Assembly (NCBI RefSeq): GCF_000754805.1
Contig: NZ_KN150731.1
Location: 372,001 to 436,000, forward strand
DNA length: 64,000 bases
Direction of reading: 5' to 3'
Source of the DNA: Yersinia frederiksenii ATCC 33641
GTDB lineage: Bacteria > Pseudomonadota > Gammaproteobacteria > Enterobacterales > Enterobacteriaceae
The translations under genes and the position numbers were made by a program. How positions within the stretch are numbered: the stretch's first letter is position 1; every line of letters starts with the position of its first letter. The notes beneath the pieces were generated by a model, which had not been told where the DNA came from, searched no databases, and worked only from the letters and a program-made list of their open reading frames with translations. This document shows positions 48,007-57,351 of the stretch, piece by piece.

Positions 48007-48897
48007 TTAATTTACAGCCATTAAATAGTGATAGAGACAGGAAATATCGCGCATTTTAGATTCGGCATTGCAACTGCTATCAACCTCGATAACTTCCATT
48101 TCTAAGCCGCCACCGAATTCATCACGCAGCTTAGGTAATACTTCGTTAAACAGATAGATAGAGAATTTCACGCACTCTTTAGCGCTACCCTGATGAGTTA
48201 TCGACAAAAACTCACCCGCCGGTATCGAGATGTGGTCTATCTCACGATGGCCCTGAATTTCGTGCTTTTTCTCTTTATCAATCGCAGTCGAATAATACAC
48301 ACTGTTCTGCCCTCGCTGACACTCTTTGGCTGAGAACAAAGAATAAACTCGCTGGCATGAGAAGTTCACTTCCTTAAAGAAATCGAGCAAAATTTCATCT
48401 TTCATTGCCATACATGATGAATGCTGGCCACTACAATGGTTATGCTCATCGAAATCTAACCGCCGGGTAAAACCAACCAACTCTCGCTCAGGTAAAACTA
48501 TCCGCTTGATTTCAGGCGTATAATGCTCATAGAAGCCAAAGCGTGGGATCATGTTCTGGACATCCCACTGCACCATCTGACGGAAACTATTGGGTGTCAC
48601 ACCAAAACGCTTTTTAAAGGTACGGGTGAAGGTCTGCTGCGAGTCAAAACCTAACTCATCAGAAATTTCAATGATTGGTCGCCGAGAAATGCGCAAAGCA
48701 ACTGCCGCCCGAGTCAACACGCGGCCACGTATATAGGAGGCTAATTGTAACCCGACAATACTTTTAAATTTACGTTGTAGATGCCATTTTGAATATCCTG
48801 AAATCCTCGCCACGTCATCCAAAGTGGGTCTCTTTTCTAAATTGATTTCAATCCATTCAATTAATTCTTCTATAAATAATATGTCTTCATTAATCAT
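48007..48897 (-). CDS. Rob-like AraC-family regulator with GyrI-like domain
   Basis: The product is 296 residues. The N-terminal 110 residues are a MarA/SoxS/Rob-type double HTH: YSKWHLQRKFKSIVGLQLASYIRGR and FDSQQTFTRTFKKRFGVTPNSFR are near-identical to Rob. The C-terminal 170 residues match the GyrI-like effector-binding layout of Rob (VYYSTAID, ISIPAGEFLSITHQG). Cysteines are frequent in the C-terminal half (HNHCSGQHSSC, AKEC, SSCN), which might serve redox or metal sensing. It lies antisense between rsxC and rsxD, convergent with rsxC. It may act in multidrug or oxidative stress control; Y. pestis has described MarA-like proteins, but orthology was not tested. Confidence 0.9.
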   Translation of the reverse strand: MINEDILFIEELIEWIEINLEKRPTLDDVARISGYSKWHLQRKFKSIVGLQLASYIRGRVLTRAAVALRISRRPIIEISDELGFDSQQTFTRTFKKRFGVTPNSFRQMVQWDVQNMIPRFGFYEHYTPEIKRIVLPERELVGFTRRLDFDEHNHCSGQHSSCMAMKDEILLDFFKEVNFSCQRVYSLFSAKECQRGQNSVYYSTAIDKEKKHEIQGHREIDHISIPAGEFLSITHQGSAKECVKFSIYLFNEVLPKLRDEFGGGLEMEVIEVDSSCNAESKMRDISCLYHYLMAVN

Positions 48898-49387
48898 TTT
48901 ATTGTTCTTTAAATATATAATTACCTTGCATACTACATTAATCTATCATTATGCCAACGCTTTTCTCAAATCTAATTTGATTTGTCAATAAATCGTTAAT
49001 TTACAATCAATTGACAAAATATAGCGCAATGGAAAATACAATTAAAACAATGATTTCCGGCCCTCTTTCTGACACTTAAATCTAATAAGACTCTTTGATA
49101 ATTCAGCGCTGTCGACTATTTGTTTGTTACTATTCTTATATGAATTGCAAGTTAATTCTTTGATTGGTTACACTTATTAAACCCCGCTATTTCCGAAACA
49201 TCACTCGATAGGATGAGCAATAACCCTATAATTAAGGCGTATTACACTTTGTCTGAATAGGGTAGAATACGGCACCAATATTATTCCCCTGACGGCTGAG
49301 TGTATTGACGCCCGCAAGTACTAACTTGCCCGCGCGACGCCTGCGTTTGAGAATCCTGTTAAGTATTCGACATATGGTTGCAATTTC
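48898..49387. other. 490-bp spacer between the Rob-like gene and rsxD
   Basis: The left half is AT-rich and should hold the Rob-like gene promoter. Toward the right are inverted segments such as CTTGCCCGCGCGAC and GGGTAGAATACGG, with a possible -10 TAGAAT near 49262. A promoter for rsxDGE-nth is required here because the rsxC transcript would otherwise have to read through an antisense gene. No open frame here looks genic. Confidence 0.5.
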
Positions 49388-50482
49388 ATGAAATTCAGGC
49401 CTGTAACACCGACCCATAACCAAGGGTTGCAAATAGCCAGCGCCCCTTTTACCCATAATCAACGTAGCACTCGCAGTATCATGCTATTGGTGATTTTAGC
49501 CTGTATTCCGGGCATTATTGCCCAGACCTATTTCTTTGGTTATGGCAGTCTGATCCAGGTCGCTCTGGCTATGGTTACCGCTTTGCTGGCGGAAGGCGCG
49601 GTTTTGCACTTACGTCAACAACCGGTATTGATACGGTTGCAAGACAATTCGGCCCTGCTCACAGGCTTACTGTTAGGGATAAGCCTGCCACCGCTGGCAC
49701 CCTGGTGGATGGTTGTCTTGGGTACCTTGTTCGCCATTATCATCGCCAAACAACTCTATGGAGGCTTGGGGCAAAATCCCTTTAACCCTGCCATGGTCGG
49801 CTATGTCGTCCTGCTGATTTCATTCCCGGTACAAATGACCAGTTGGCTACCGCCGCTACCATTACAAGGTACGCCGGTCGGATTTTATGACAGCCTGTTA
49901 ACCATTTTTACCGGGTTTACCCACAGTGGTGCCGATATCCATCAATTGCAAATTGGCGTCGATGGCGTCAGTCAAGCCACCCCACTCGACCACTTTAAAA
50001 CGGCACTGCGTTCACAACCTGCCGAGCAAATTCTCCACCAGCCGCTCTTTGCTGGGATTTTGGCGGGCATCGGTTGGCAATGGGTTAACCTCGGTTTTTT
50101 GGCGGGCGGTATAGTGCTTCTGTGGTGCAAAGCCATTCACTGGCATATTCCGGTCAGTTTTCTGCTGGCCTTGGCCGGTTGCGCCGCGATCAGCTGGATA
50201 ATTGCGCCACACAGCTTTGCTCCACCACTGCTACATCTGTTTTCTGGCGCAACAATGTTAGGAGCGTTCTTCATTGCCACTGACCCAGTCAGCGCCTCTA
50301 CCACACCGCGTGGTCGCCTGATTTTCGGTGCATTGATTGGGATTTTAGTGTGGTTAATTCGCGTTTATGGTGGCTATCCCGACGGCGTTGCCTTTGCCGT
50401 GTTGCTGGCTAATATTACTGTTCCGCTCATTGATCACTATACCCAGCCACGGGTCTATGGTCATCATCGCGGGCACAAATAA
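49388..50482 (+). CDS. rsxD: Rsx/Rnf electron transport subunit D
   Basis: The product is 364 residues with about nine transmembrane segments, NqrB/RnfD type. The covalent FMN site is the threonine of [10 protein letters not shown] (about Thr198), in place of the usual S/TGAT form. Other landmarks are [42 protein letters not shown] and [19 protein letters not shown]. rsxG follows after 9 bases. Separation from rsxABC by an antisense gene is unusual relative to E. coli. Confidence 0.96.
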   Translation: MKFRPVTPTHNQGLQIASAPFTHNQRSTRSIMLLVILACIPGIIAQTYFFGYGSLIQVALAMVTALLAEGAVLHLRQQPVLIRLQDNSALLTGLLLGISLPPLAPWWMVVLGTLFAIIIAKQLYGGLGQNPFNPAMVGYVVLLISFPVQMTSWLPPLPLQGTPVGFYDSLLTIFTGFTHSGADIHQLQIGVDGVSQATPLDHFKTALRSQPAEQILHQPLFAGILAGIGWQWVNLGFLAGGIVLLWCKAIHWHIPVSFLLALAGCAAISWIIAPHSFAPPLLHLFSGATMLGAFFIATDPVSASTTPRGRLIFGALIGILVWLIRVYGGYPDGVAFAVLLANITVPLIDHYTQPRVYGHHRGHK

Positions 50483-50491
50483 GGAGCCGTT

Positions 50492-51121
50492 ATGCTAAAC
50501 ACTATGAAGCGTCACGGCATCACTCTGGCACTGTTTGCCGCCGGCGCTACCGGCTTAACCGCCGTGGTTAACTCGTTGACCGAGACCACCATCGCCCAGC
50601 AGGCTGCTTTGCAACAAAAAGCCTTGCTCGATCAGGTTGTTCCAGCTGAATATTATGACAATGACATGCAAACAGAATGTTACGTTGTCACTGATTCCGC
50701 ACTCGGCAATAACTCCCCTCACCGCCTCTATTTGGCGCGCAAAGAGGGCCAACCGGTCGCGGCAGCTATTGAAACCACCGCGCCAGAGGGTTATTCCGGT
50801 GCTATCCAACTGTTGGTGGGGGCCGATTTTCACGGTAACGTACTGGGCAGCCGGGTGATTGAACACCACGAAACTCCCGGCCTTGGCGATAAAATTGATA
50901 TCCGTATCTCTGATTGGATAACCCATTTCAGTGGTCAGCAGGTTGATAATGCTCAGGATAAACGCTGGGCGGTGAAAAAAGATGGCGGGACTTTTGATCA
51001 ATTTACCGGTGCGACCATCACCCCACGCGCAGTGGTGCGAGCGGTGAAAAATACCGCACTGTATTTGGAAACCCTACCGGCAAAACTCGATAGCTTGCCG
51101 GTTTGTGGAGAGCATCAATGA
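50492..51121 (+). CDS. rsxG: Rsx/Rnf electron transport subunit G
   Basis: The product is 209 residues with one N-terminal transmembrane helix and a periplasmic FMN-binding domain. The covalent FMN site is Thr175 in [23 protein letters not shown] is also family-typical. AAGGAG precedes the ATG. The stop codon overlaps rsxE by ATGA. Confidence 0.96.
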   Translation: MLNTMKRHGITLALFAAGATGLTAVVNSLTETTIAQQAALQQKALLDQVVPAEYYDNDMQTECYVVTDSALGNNSPHRLYLARKEGQPVAAAIETTAPEGYSGAIQLLVGADFHGNVLGSRVIEHHETPGLGDKIDIRISDWITHFSGQQVDNAQDKRWAVKKDGGTFDQFTGATITPRAVVRAVKNTALYLETLPAKLDSLPVCGEHQ

Positions 51122-51816
51122 GTGAAGCAAAAGATCTGTTAGCCCAAGGGTTATGGAAAAATAACTCCGCTTTGGTCCAACTGCTGGGCCTTTGCCCCTT
51201 GTTGGCAGTTTCATCTACTGCCACCAATGCTTTAGGTCTAGGTCTAGCCACGACACTGGTATTGGTCTGCACCAATACCGCCGTCTCTGCGCTACGTCGC
51301 TGGGTGCCGAATGAAATCCGCATCCCGATTTATGTGATGATCATTGCATCCGTGGTCAGTACCGTACAAATGCTGATTAACGCCTATGCCTTTGGCTTAT
51401 ACCAATCGTTAGGGATATTCATTCCATTGATTGTGACCAACTGCATTGTCATTGGCCGGGCGGAAGCTTATGCCGCAAAAAATCCGGTGGGTTTATCGGC
51501 GCTGGATGGCCTGGCTATGGGGCTGGGGGCGACGGGCGCGCTATTTGTGCTGGGATCACTGCGTGAGCTTCTAGGCAATGGCACCCTATTTGATGGGGCT
51601 GACATGCTGCTAGGCAGTTGGGCAAAAGTGCTGCGAATTGACGTCTTGCATCTGGACAGCCCATTCTTGTTGGCGATGCTGCCCCCAGGCGCTTTTATTG
51701 GCCTGGGCTTATTGCTTGCCGGTAAATATGTTATTGACGAGAAAATGAAAGCGCGCAAAGCCAAAGCATTGGCCACTGCGCCACAAGCTCAGGATATCGC
51801 GGCCGGGAAAGCCTAA
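51118..51816 (+). CDS. rsxE: Rsx/Rnf electron transport subunit E
   Basis: The product is 232 residues with about six transmembrane segments, NqrD/RnfE type ([40 protein letters not shown]). The TNC motif mirrors that of RsxA. The start is the ATG at 51118 preceded by GGAGAG, overlapping the rsxG stop by 4 bases; the frame extends 5 codons upstream. The stop shares a base with the nth start, so the four genes are translationally coupled. Confidence 0.96.
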   Translation: MSEAKDLLAQGLWKNNSALVQLLGLCPLLAVSSTATNALGLGLATTLVLVCTNTAVSALRRWVPNEIRIPIYVMIIASVVSTVQMLINAYAFGLYQSLGIFIPLIVTNCIVIGRAEAYAAKNPVGLSALDGLAMGLGATGALFVLGSLRELLGNGTLFDGADMLLGSWAKVLRIDVLHLDSPFLLAMLPPGAFIGLGLLLAGKYVIDEKMKARKAKALATAPQAQDIAAGKA

Positions 51817-52457
51817 TGAATAAAGAAAAACGTGTCGCTATTTTAACCCGCTTGCGGGATAACAACCCACATCCAACCACCGAGTTGGTCTATCACACCC
51901 CTTTTGAGTTGCTGATTTCAGTGCTGCTTTCAGCGCAAGCCACCGACGTCAGTGTCAATAAAGCCACCGCCAAGCTCTATCCTCTGGCCAACACTCCGCA
52001 GGCCATATTGGACTTGGGGGTTGAGGGTTTGAAGTCATACATTAAAACTATCGGTCTGTTTAATACCAAAGCCGAAAACGTCATTAAAACATGCCGTATT
52101 TTGCTGGAAAAACATCATGGTGAAGTCCCCGAAGACCGCGCCGCGCTAGAGGCATTGCCTGGTGTCGGTCGTAAGACCGCCAATGTGGTATTGAACACCG
52201 CCTTTGGTTGGCCGACCATCGCGGTTGATACACATATATTTCGGGTTTGTAATCGCACCGGTTTTGCCCCCGGCACGAATGTTGATCAAGTTGAAGCCAA
52301 GCTGATCAAAGTAGTACCCGCAGAATTTAAACTCGATTGCCACCATTGGTTGATTCTGCATGGCCGCTACACCTGTATTGCCCGCAAACCACGCTGCGGC
52401 TCATGCATTATTGAAGACCTGTGCGAGTTCAAAGAAAAAGTTTACCCCGAACATTGA
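51816..52457 (+). CDS. nth: Endonuclease III
   Basis: The product is 213 residues (E. coli 211), a bifunctional DNA glycosylase/AP lyase for oxidised pyrimidines. A helix-hairpin-helix LPGVGRKTANVVL contains the catalytic Lys120; VDTHIFRVCNR holds the catalytic aspartate. A 4Fe-4S loop has the C-X6-C-X2-C-X5-C pattern in CIARKPRCGSCIIEDLCEF. As in E. coli it is the last gene of the rsx cluster, so repair of oxidised bases is co-expressed with the redox complex. Confidence 0.97.
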   Translation: MNKEKRVAILTRLRDNNPHPTTELVYHTPFELLISVLLSAQATDVSVNKATAKLYPLANTPQAILDLGVEGLKSYIKTIGLFNTKAENVIKTCRILLEKHHGEVPEDRAALEALPGVGRKTANVVLNTAFGWPTIAVDTHIFRVCNRTGFAPGTNVDQVEAKLIKVVPAEFKLDCHHWLILHGRYTCIARKPRCGSCIIEDLCEFKEKVYPEH

Positions 52458-52461
52458 TTAG

Positions 52462-52488
52462 CCCGCCCGGCAACCTAAGCCGGGTGGG
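52462..52488 (+). terminator. Hairpin after nth
   Basis: CCCGCCCGGC (52462-52471) pairs with GCCGGGTGGG (52479-52488), with one G-T pair. There is no T-run, so it is a candidate terminator only. Confidence 0.5.
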
Positions 52489-52636
52489 ATCGTGATAAGC
52501 CCCCTCTATGCCGCGATTGCGCTATTCGATTAGACGCCTCAGCCCCGCCCCACTAGACTTGTGACAAAATAGACTCAAGCAGTTAATTATTTTGTTACCT
52601 GCTTGAAACAAAAATAACACCTGCGGCGTATCTATA

Positions 52637-54958
52637 ATGAAATTTAAATCAGCAATAAAACCTTATACCGGAGCAGCCGGTGGTTGGGGATCCCTTGAAG
52701 CCACGACTCGCTTTGTATTGGACAGTAAGCAAGCTCTGAAGAATATCCGTAACTTGCTGCGCGTCAATCAGGTTAAGGGTTTTGACTGTCCGGGCTGTGC
52801 CTGGGGTGATGACAACCACAGCACCTTCAGTTTTTGTGAGAATGGTGCCAAGGCGGTGAGTTGGGAAGCGACACGTAAAGCAGTGGAGCCGCAATTCTTT
52901 GCCGAACATAGCCTAACCAGCCTGCGCCAGCAAAGTGACTATTTCCTTGAGTATCAAGGGCGAATCACTCACCCGATGCGCTATAATCCTCAAACTGACC
53001 GTTACCAGCCCGTCAGTTGGCAAGCCGCCCTTGAGTTGATTGCCAAACATATTAATGGTCTGGATAGCCCCAATCAGTTGGAGCTGTATACCTCCGGCCG
53101 TGCCAGTAATGAAGCTTCCTACCTTTATCAGTTATTTGGTCGCATGTTAGGCACCAATGACTTCCCTGACTGCTCAAATATGTGCCATGAAGCCAGTGGC
53201 ACCGGGCTAAAACAGAGTATTGGTGTTGGTAAAGGCACCATTCGCATGCAGGATTTTGAACGGGCTGATGCTATCTTTGTTTTCGGGCAGAATCCGGGCA
53301 CCAACCACCCACGCATGCTACACAGCTTGCGCCATGCCAAAGATCGTGGTGCACGGATTGTGAGCTTTAATACCTTGCGTGAACGCGGATTAGAACGCTT
53401 TGCCGATCCACAAAATCCCATTGAAATGTTGACGCCCAAATCCTCACCGATTAGCTCCGCCTATTTCCAGCCCAATCTGGGCGGCGACATGGCGGCGGTG
53501 CGCGGTATGGTAAAAGCCCTGCTGGAAACTCATCGTATGCAACTAGCGCAAGGGGAAACTGGCTTATTCAATCAAGCATTTATTGCCGAACAGACTCAAG
53601 GCATCGATGACTATCTGGCAGCGGTCGATAACACCTCATGGGCGCAAATAACACAACAATCCGGTTTAAGTGAAGAGCAAATACGCCATGCGGCGGATAT
53701 TTATCAGCATGCAGAACGCGTCATCGTGACCTGGGCCATGGGAGTAACACAGCATAAACACTCGGTGATAACCGTGCGCGAACTTGCCAATCTTCAACTC
53801 CTGTTCGGCCAGCTCGGTAAGCCGGGAGCGGGTTTGTGTCCGGTTCGTGGGCACAGTAACGTGCAAGGCAACCGCACCATGGGGATTGATGAAAAACCCT
53901 CGGCCGCCATGCTGGAGCGCTTAGGCCACCACTTTGGTTTCACAGCACCTCAAGTTGCGGGCCACAACACGGTAGAAGCACTGGAGGCCATGCTGCGCGG
54001 CGAAGTCAAAGTGCTGCTGGCCCTGGGAGGGAATTTGGCAGCCGCCGCGCCAGATACTGAACGGACGGCACAAGCACTGCGCAGTTGTGACCTCACCGTA
54101 CACATCAGCACAAAACTCAACCGTAGCCACCTGATTACCGGTACTGAAGCCCTGATTTTACCGACCCTCGGGCGCACCGAGCGCGATATGCAAGCCACTG
54201 GCTCACAATTTATTACCGTGGAAGACTCTTTCAGTATGGTGCATGCCTCTGAAGGTGTAGGGAAACCCTTGGCGGATACCCAGCATTCAGAAACTGCCAT
54301 TGTCTGCGCTATCGCCAATGCGGTTTTTACCCAGCAGCCAGCTCAGGGAAAAACGTTGGATTGGTTGGCATTGGCTGATGATTACAATCTTATCCGTGAC
54401 CATATTGCTGCCACCATTCCCGGTTTTGCTGATTTCAATGCACGCTGCGAGCAACCCGGTGGTTTCTATTTGGGAAGCGCTGCCGCCGAAATGCGTTTTG
54501 CCACCCCAAGCGGCAAAGCCGAGTTTTGTGCCTCAACTCTGCCAGATAGCTTGTTCCCGCAGATTGCTGGGGAGCAAGTCCCGTTTGTGTTGCAAACCTT
54601 GCGCTCTCATGATCAGTACAACACCACCATTTACGGCCTTGATGATCGCTATCGTGGGGTTTATGGGCAACGGGAAGTGCTGTTTATTAATCCACAAGAT
54701 TTGGCCGAATTGTCGCTGGAAGCAGGTGAATTGGTCGAAATTGAAACCCTGTGGCATGACGGAGTCACTCGTAAGGTTAGCGGGTTCAAGTTAGTGAGCT
54801 ATGATATTCCGCGTGGCAATCTGGCTGCCTACTACCCCGAAACCAATCCTCTGGTGCCGCTGTCCAGTTTCGGTGATGAGACCCATACACCGACATCAAA
54901 ATCAGTCCCGGTGACGGTACGGCGCTGGCAGCAGCCTCCATCGCTGCGTATTGCCTGA
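52637..54958 (+). CDS. ydeP: YdeP-like molybdopterin oxidoreductase (FdhF/YdeP family)
   Basis: The product is 773 residues (E. coli YdeP 759). The N terminus has GAAGGWGSLE and FDCPGCAWGDD, with three cysteines rather than the four of formate dehydrogenase Fe-S domains. Molybdopterin-binding regions follow: FYTSGR-type (LYTSGRASNEA), the probable metal-ligand cysteine in SNMCHEASGTG, GQNPGTNHPRMLHSL, CPVRGHSNVQGNRTMGI and SHDQYNTTIYGLDDRYRG. It is cytosolic with no Tat signal. In E. coli YdeP has been linked to acid resistance; the substrate is unknown. The ribosome-binding site is weak. Confidence 0.88.
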   Translation: MKFKSAIKPYTGAAGGWGSLEATTRFVLDSKQALKNIRNLLRVNQVKGFDCPGCAWGDDNHSTFSFCENGAKAVSWEATRKAVEPQFFAEHSLTSLRQQSDYFLEYQGRITHPMRYNPQTDRYQPVSWQAALELIAKHINGLDSPNQLELYTSGRASNEASYLYQLFGRMLGTNDFPDCSNMCHEASGTGLKQSIGVGKGTIRMQDFERADAIFVFGQNPGTNHPRMLHSLRHAKDRGARIVSFNTLRERGLERFADPQNPIEMLTPKSSPISSAYFQPNLGGDMAAVRGMVKALLETHRMQLAQGETGLFNQAFIAEQTQGIDDYLAAVDNTSWAQITQQSGLSEEQIRHAADIYQHAERVIVTWAMGVTQHKHSVITVRELANLQLLFGQLGKPGAGLCPVRGHSNVQGNRTMGIDEKPSAAMLERLGHHFGFTAPQVAGHNTVEALEAMLRGEVKVLLALGGNLAAAAPDTERTAQALRSCDLTVHISTKLNRSHLITGTEALILPTLGRTERDMQATGSQFITVEDSFSMVHASEGVGKPLADTQHSETAIVCAIANAVFTQQPAQGKTLDWLALADDYNLIRDHIAATIPGFADFNARCEQPGGFYLGSAAAEMRFATPSGKAEFCASTLPDSLFPQIAGEQVPFVLQTLRSHDQYNTTIYGLDDRYRGVYGQREVLFINPQDLAELSLEAGELVEIETLWHDGVTRKVSGFKLVSYDIPRGNLAAYYPETNPLVPLSSFGDETHTPTSKSVPVTVRRWQQPPSLRIA

Positions 54959-55104
54959 ATGGATTAGAACTGGGGTAACAAACATGCCCCTACCTTAACC
55001 AGGGAATTGCTCTCTAAGGTGATATGCCGCTTGCCCGATGGGACTGATTCGCGTAAAACTGTCAGCCGGATTAATCCCACTCACTACACCATTCACTGGA
55101 CGAT

Positions 55105-57039
55105 ATGTTTCAAGATAACCCGCTGCTGGCGCAGCTAAAACAGCAACTTCACACTCAGACCCCACGCATCGAAGGCGTGGTTAAAGGTACTGAGAAAGGC
55201 TTTGGCTTTCTTGAGGTAGATGGGCAGAAAAGTTACTTTATTCCGCCACCGCAAATGAAGAAAGTCATGCATGGCGATCGGATTATTGCCACTTTACACA
55301 CGGATAAAGATCGTGAGATTGCTGAGCCGGAAACACTGGTTGAGCCATTTTTATCGCGCTTTGTTGGCCGAGTGCAGAGAAAAGACGACCGCCTGTCTAT
55401 TGTGCCTGACCATCCTCTGTTGCGTGATGCCATTCAATGCCGTCCGGTGCGTGAATTAACCCACGACTTCCAGAATGGGGATTGGGCTGTTGCTGAAATG
55501 TGTCGCCATCCATTAAAAGGTGATCGCGCCTTTAATGCTGATTTGACGGCCTTTATCACCAATGCTGAAGATCATTTTGTCCCTTGGTGGGTCACCCTGG
55601 CACGCCATAATCTGGAACGCGAAGCGCCGGTGATGGTCGAATCATCCTTGCATGATAACGAACTGCAACGTGAAGATTTAACCGCACTTAATTTTGTCAC
55701 TATTGACAGCGCCAGCACCGAAGACATGGATGATGCGTTGCATGTTGAAGAGCAAGGTGACGGTTCCCTGCTGTTGACCATTGCTATCGCCGACCCGACC
55801 GCATATGTCGATGAAAACAGTGAGTTGGATTTAATTGCCCGTAAACGTGCTTTTACCAACTATCTGCCGGGCTTTAATATCCCGATGCTGCCGCGGGATT
55901 TATCTGACAATCTCTGCTCATTGCGCCCCAATGAGCGCCGCCCGGTATTGGTGTGCCGTGTGACCATTGCTGCCGATGGCGCTATGGGTGATGATATTCA
56001 CTTCTCCGCCGCTTGGGTCGAGTCCAAAGCCAAACTGGTTTATGACGAGGTTTCTGACTGGTTAGAAGGTTTAGGTGACTGGCAGCCGCAAAATGCCGCT
56101 ATTGCAGAGCAAATCACTCTACTGAAACGTGTATGTGAAGCCCGCAGTAGCTGGCGTCAACATCATGCATTGGTGTTTAAAGACCGCCCTGACTATCGCT
56201 TCTTGTTGGGTGAAAAAGGCGAAGTGCTGGATATTATTGTTGAGCATCGCCGCATTGCCAACCGGATTGTTGAAGAGTGCATGATTGCCGCTAACGTCTG
56301 CGCTGCCATAGCATTACGCGATAATCTCGGATTTGGTATTTACAACGTGCATACCGGGTTTGATCCCGCGCTGGTTGAGCAAGCCGCTACTGTACTGCAA
56401 GCCAATGGCGTGGAAGCGGACCCACAAGCCCTGCTGACCTTGCCGGGTTTTTGTGAGTTGCGTCGCCATCTTGATGCCTTACCAACTCAATTCCTCGACA
56501 GCCGCATCCGCCGTTTCCAGACTTTCGCTGAAATCAGCACCGTTCCTGGCCCACACTTCGGTTTGGGGCTTGAGGCTTATGCCACTTGGACTTCGCCAAT
56601 TCGTAAATACGGCGATATGGTCAATCATCGTCTGCTGAAAGCCATTATTACCGGCCAACAAGCAGAGAAACCGCAGGATGAAATTACGGTGCAATTGGCT
56701 GAACGCCGCCGGTTGAATCGTATGGCTGAACGCGATGTCAGTGACTGGTTATATGCCCGTTATCTCCAGCCGCAAGCGGGAACTGATACGCGCTTCCCAG
56801 CAGAAATCATTGATATCACTCGTGGTGGCCTGCGGGTTCGCTTACTGGATAACGGTGCGGTGGCCTTTATTCCTGCACCCTTTATTCATGCAGTACGCGA
56901 TGAGATGGTTTGCAGCCAAGAAACCGGAACCGTGCAGATCAAAGGTGAAACGGTTTACAGCCAGAGCGACAAGATTGAAGTACGGATTGCCGAAGTGCGC
57001 ATGGAAACCCGCAATGTGGTGGCCCGCCCTGTCGTTTGA
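55105..57039 (+). CDS. rnb: Exoribonuclease II
   Basis: The product is 644 residues, the E. coli RNase II length. Cold-shock-like RNA-binding domains at the N terminus ([25 protein letters not shown]) are followed by the RNB catalytic domain with [15 protein letters not shown], whose aspartates bind magnesium. [14 protein letters not shown] and a C-terminal S1 domain ([20 protein letters not shown]) complete it. It degrades single-stranded RNA 3' to 5' to short oligomers. A strong terminator follows. Confidence 0.97.
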   Translation: MFQDNPLLAQLKQQLHTQTPRIEGVVKGTEKGFGFLEVDGQKSYFIPPPQMKKVMHGDRIIATLHTDKDREIAEPETLVEPFLSRFVGRVQRKDDRLSIVPDHPLLRDAIQCRPVRELTHDFQNGDWAVAEMCRHPLKGDRAFNADLTAFITNAEDHFVPWWVTLARHNLEREAPVMVESSLHDNELQREDLTALNFVTIDSASTEDMDDALHVEEQGDGSLLLTIAIADPTAYVDENSELDLIARKRAFTNYLPGFNIPMLPRDLSDNLCSLRPNERRPVLVCRVTIAADGAMGDDIHFSAAWVESKAKLVYDEVSDWLEGLGDWQPQNAAIAEQITLLKRVCEARSSWRQHHALVFKDRPDYRFLLGEKGEVLDIIVEHRRIANRIVEECMIAANVCAAIALRDNLGFGIYNVHTGFDPALVEQAATVLQANGVEADPQALLTLPGFCELRRHLDALPTQFLDSRIRRFQTFAEISTVPGPHFGLGLEAYATWTSPIRKYGDMVNHRLLKAIITGQQAEKPQDEITVQLAERRRLNRMAERDVSDWLYARYLQPQAGTDTRFPAEIIDITRGGLRVRLLDNGAVAFIPAPFIHAVRDEMVCSQETGTVQIKGETVYSQSDKIEVRIAEVRMETRNVVARPVV

Positions 57040-57064
57040 TAACTAACATGTAGAAAACTAATAA

Positions 57065-57100
57065 GCCGTGGTGATAAATAACATCCCACGGCTTTTTTTT
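57065..57100 (+). terminator. Terminator after rnb
   Basis: GCCGTGG (57065-57071) pairs with CCACGGC (57086-57092) and is followed by a run of eight T. The 312-bp gap 57040-57351 holds this terminator and the cstA promoter region; no further gene is seen. Confidence 0.9.
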
Positions 57101-57351
57101 ATTTTCATTTCTCTATGGTCAATAGATTGCAAGATGCAGCCCTGAATCTTAAGTGATGCTGGGTATATGTCACAATATGTAAGCAAATAATACCAATCAT
57201 AAGTTAAAAACAAATAGCTCATCACATTTCTCACTTTCGCTACTTTTCTTTCACATTAAAGCTCCTATGTTAAATAACCGTTACAGACCACTTAATTCTA
57301 CCGACATTAATAACGGTGAACCCCCCCAACATAACGAAGGAGTCGTTACCC

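Noticed and set aside
57120-57260. CRP site upstream of cstA
   Set aside because: TCACA half-sites are present but their partners are poor at the required spacing, so no site is called.
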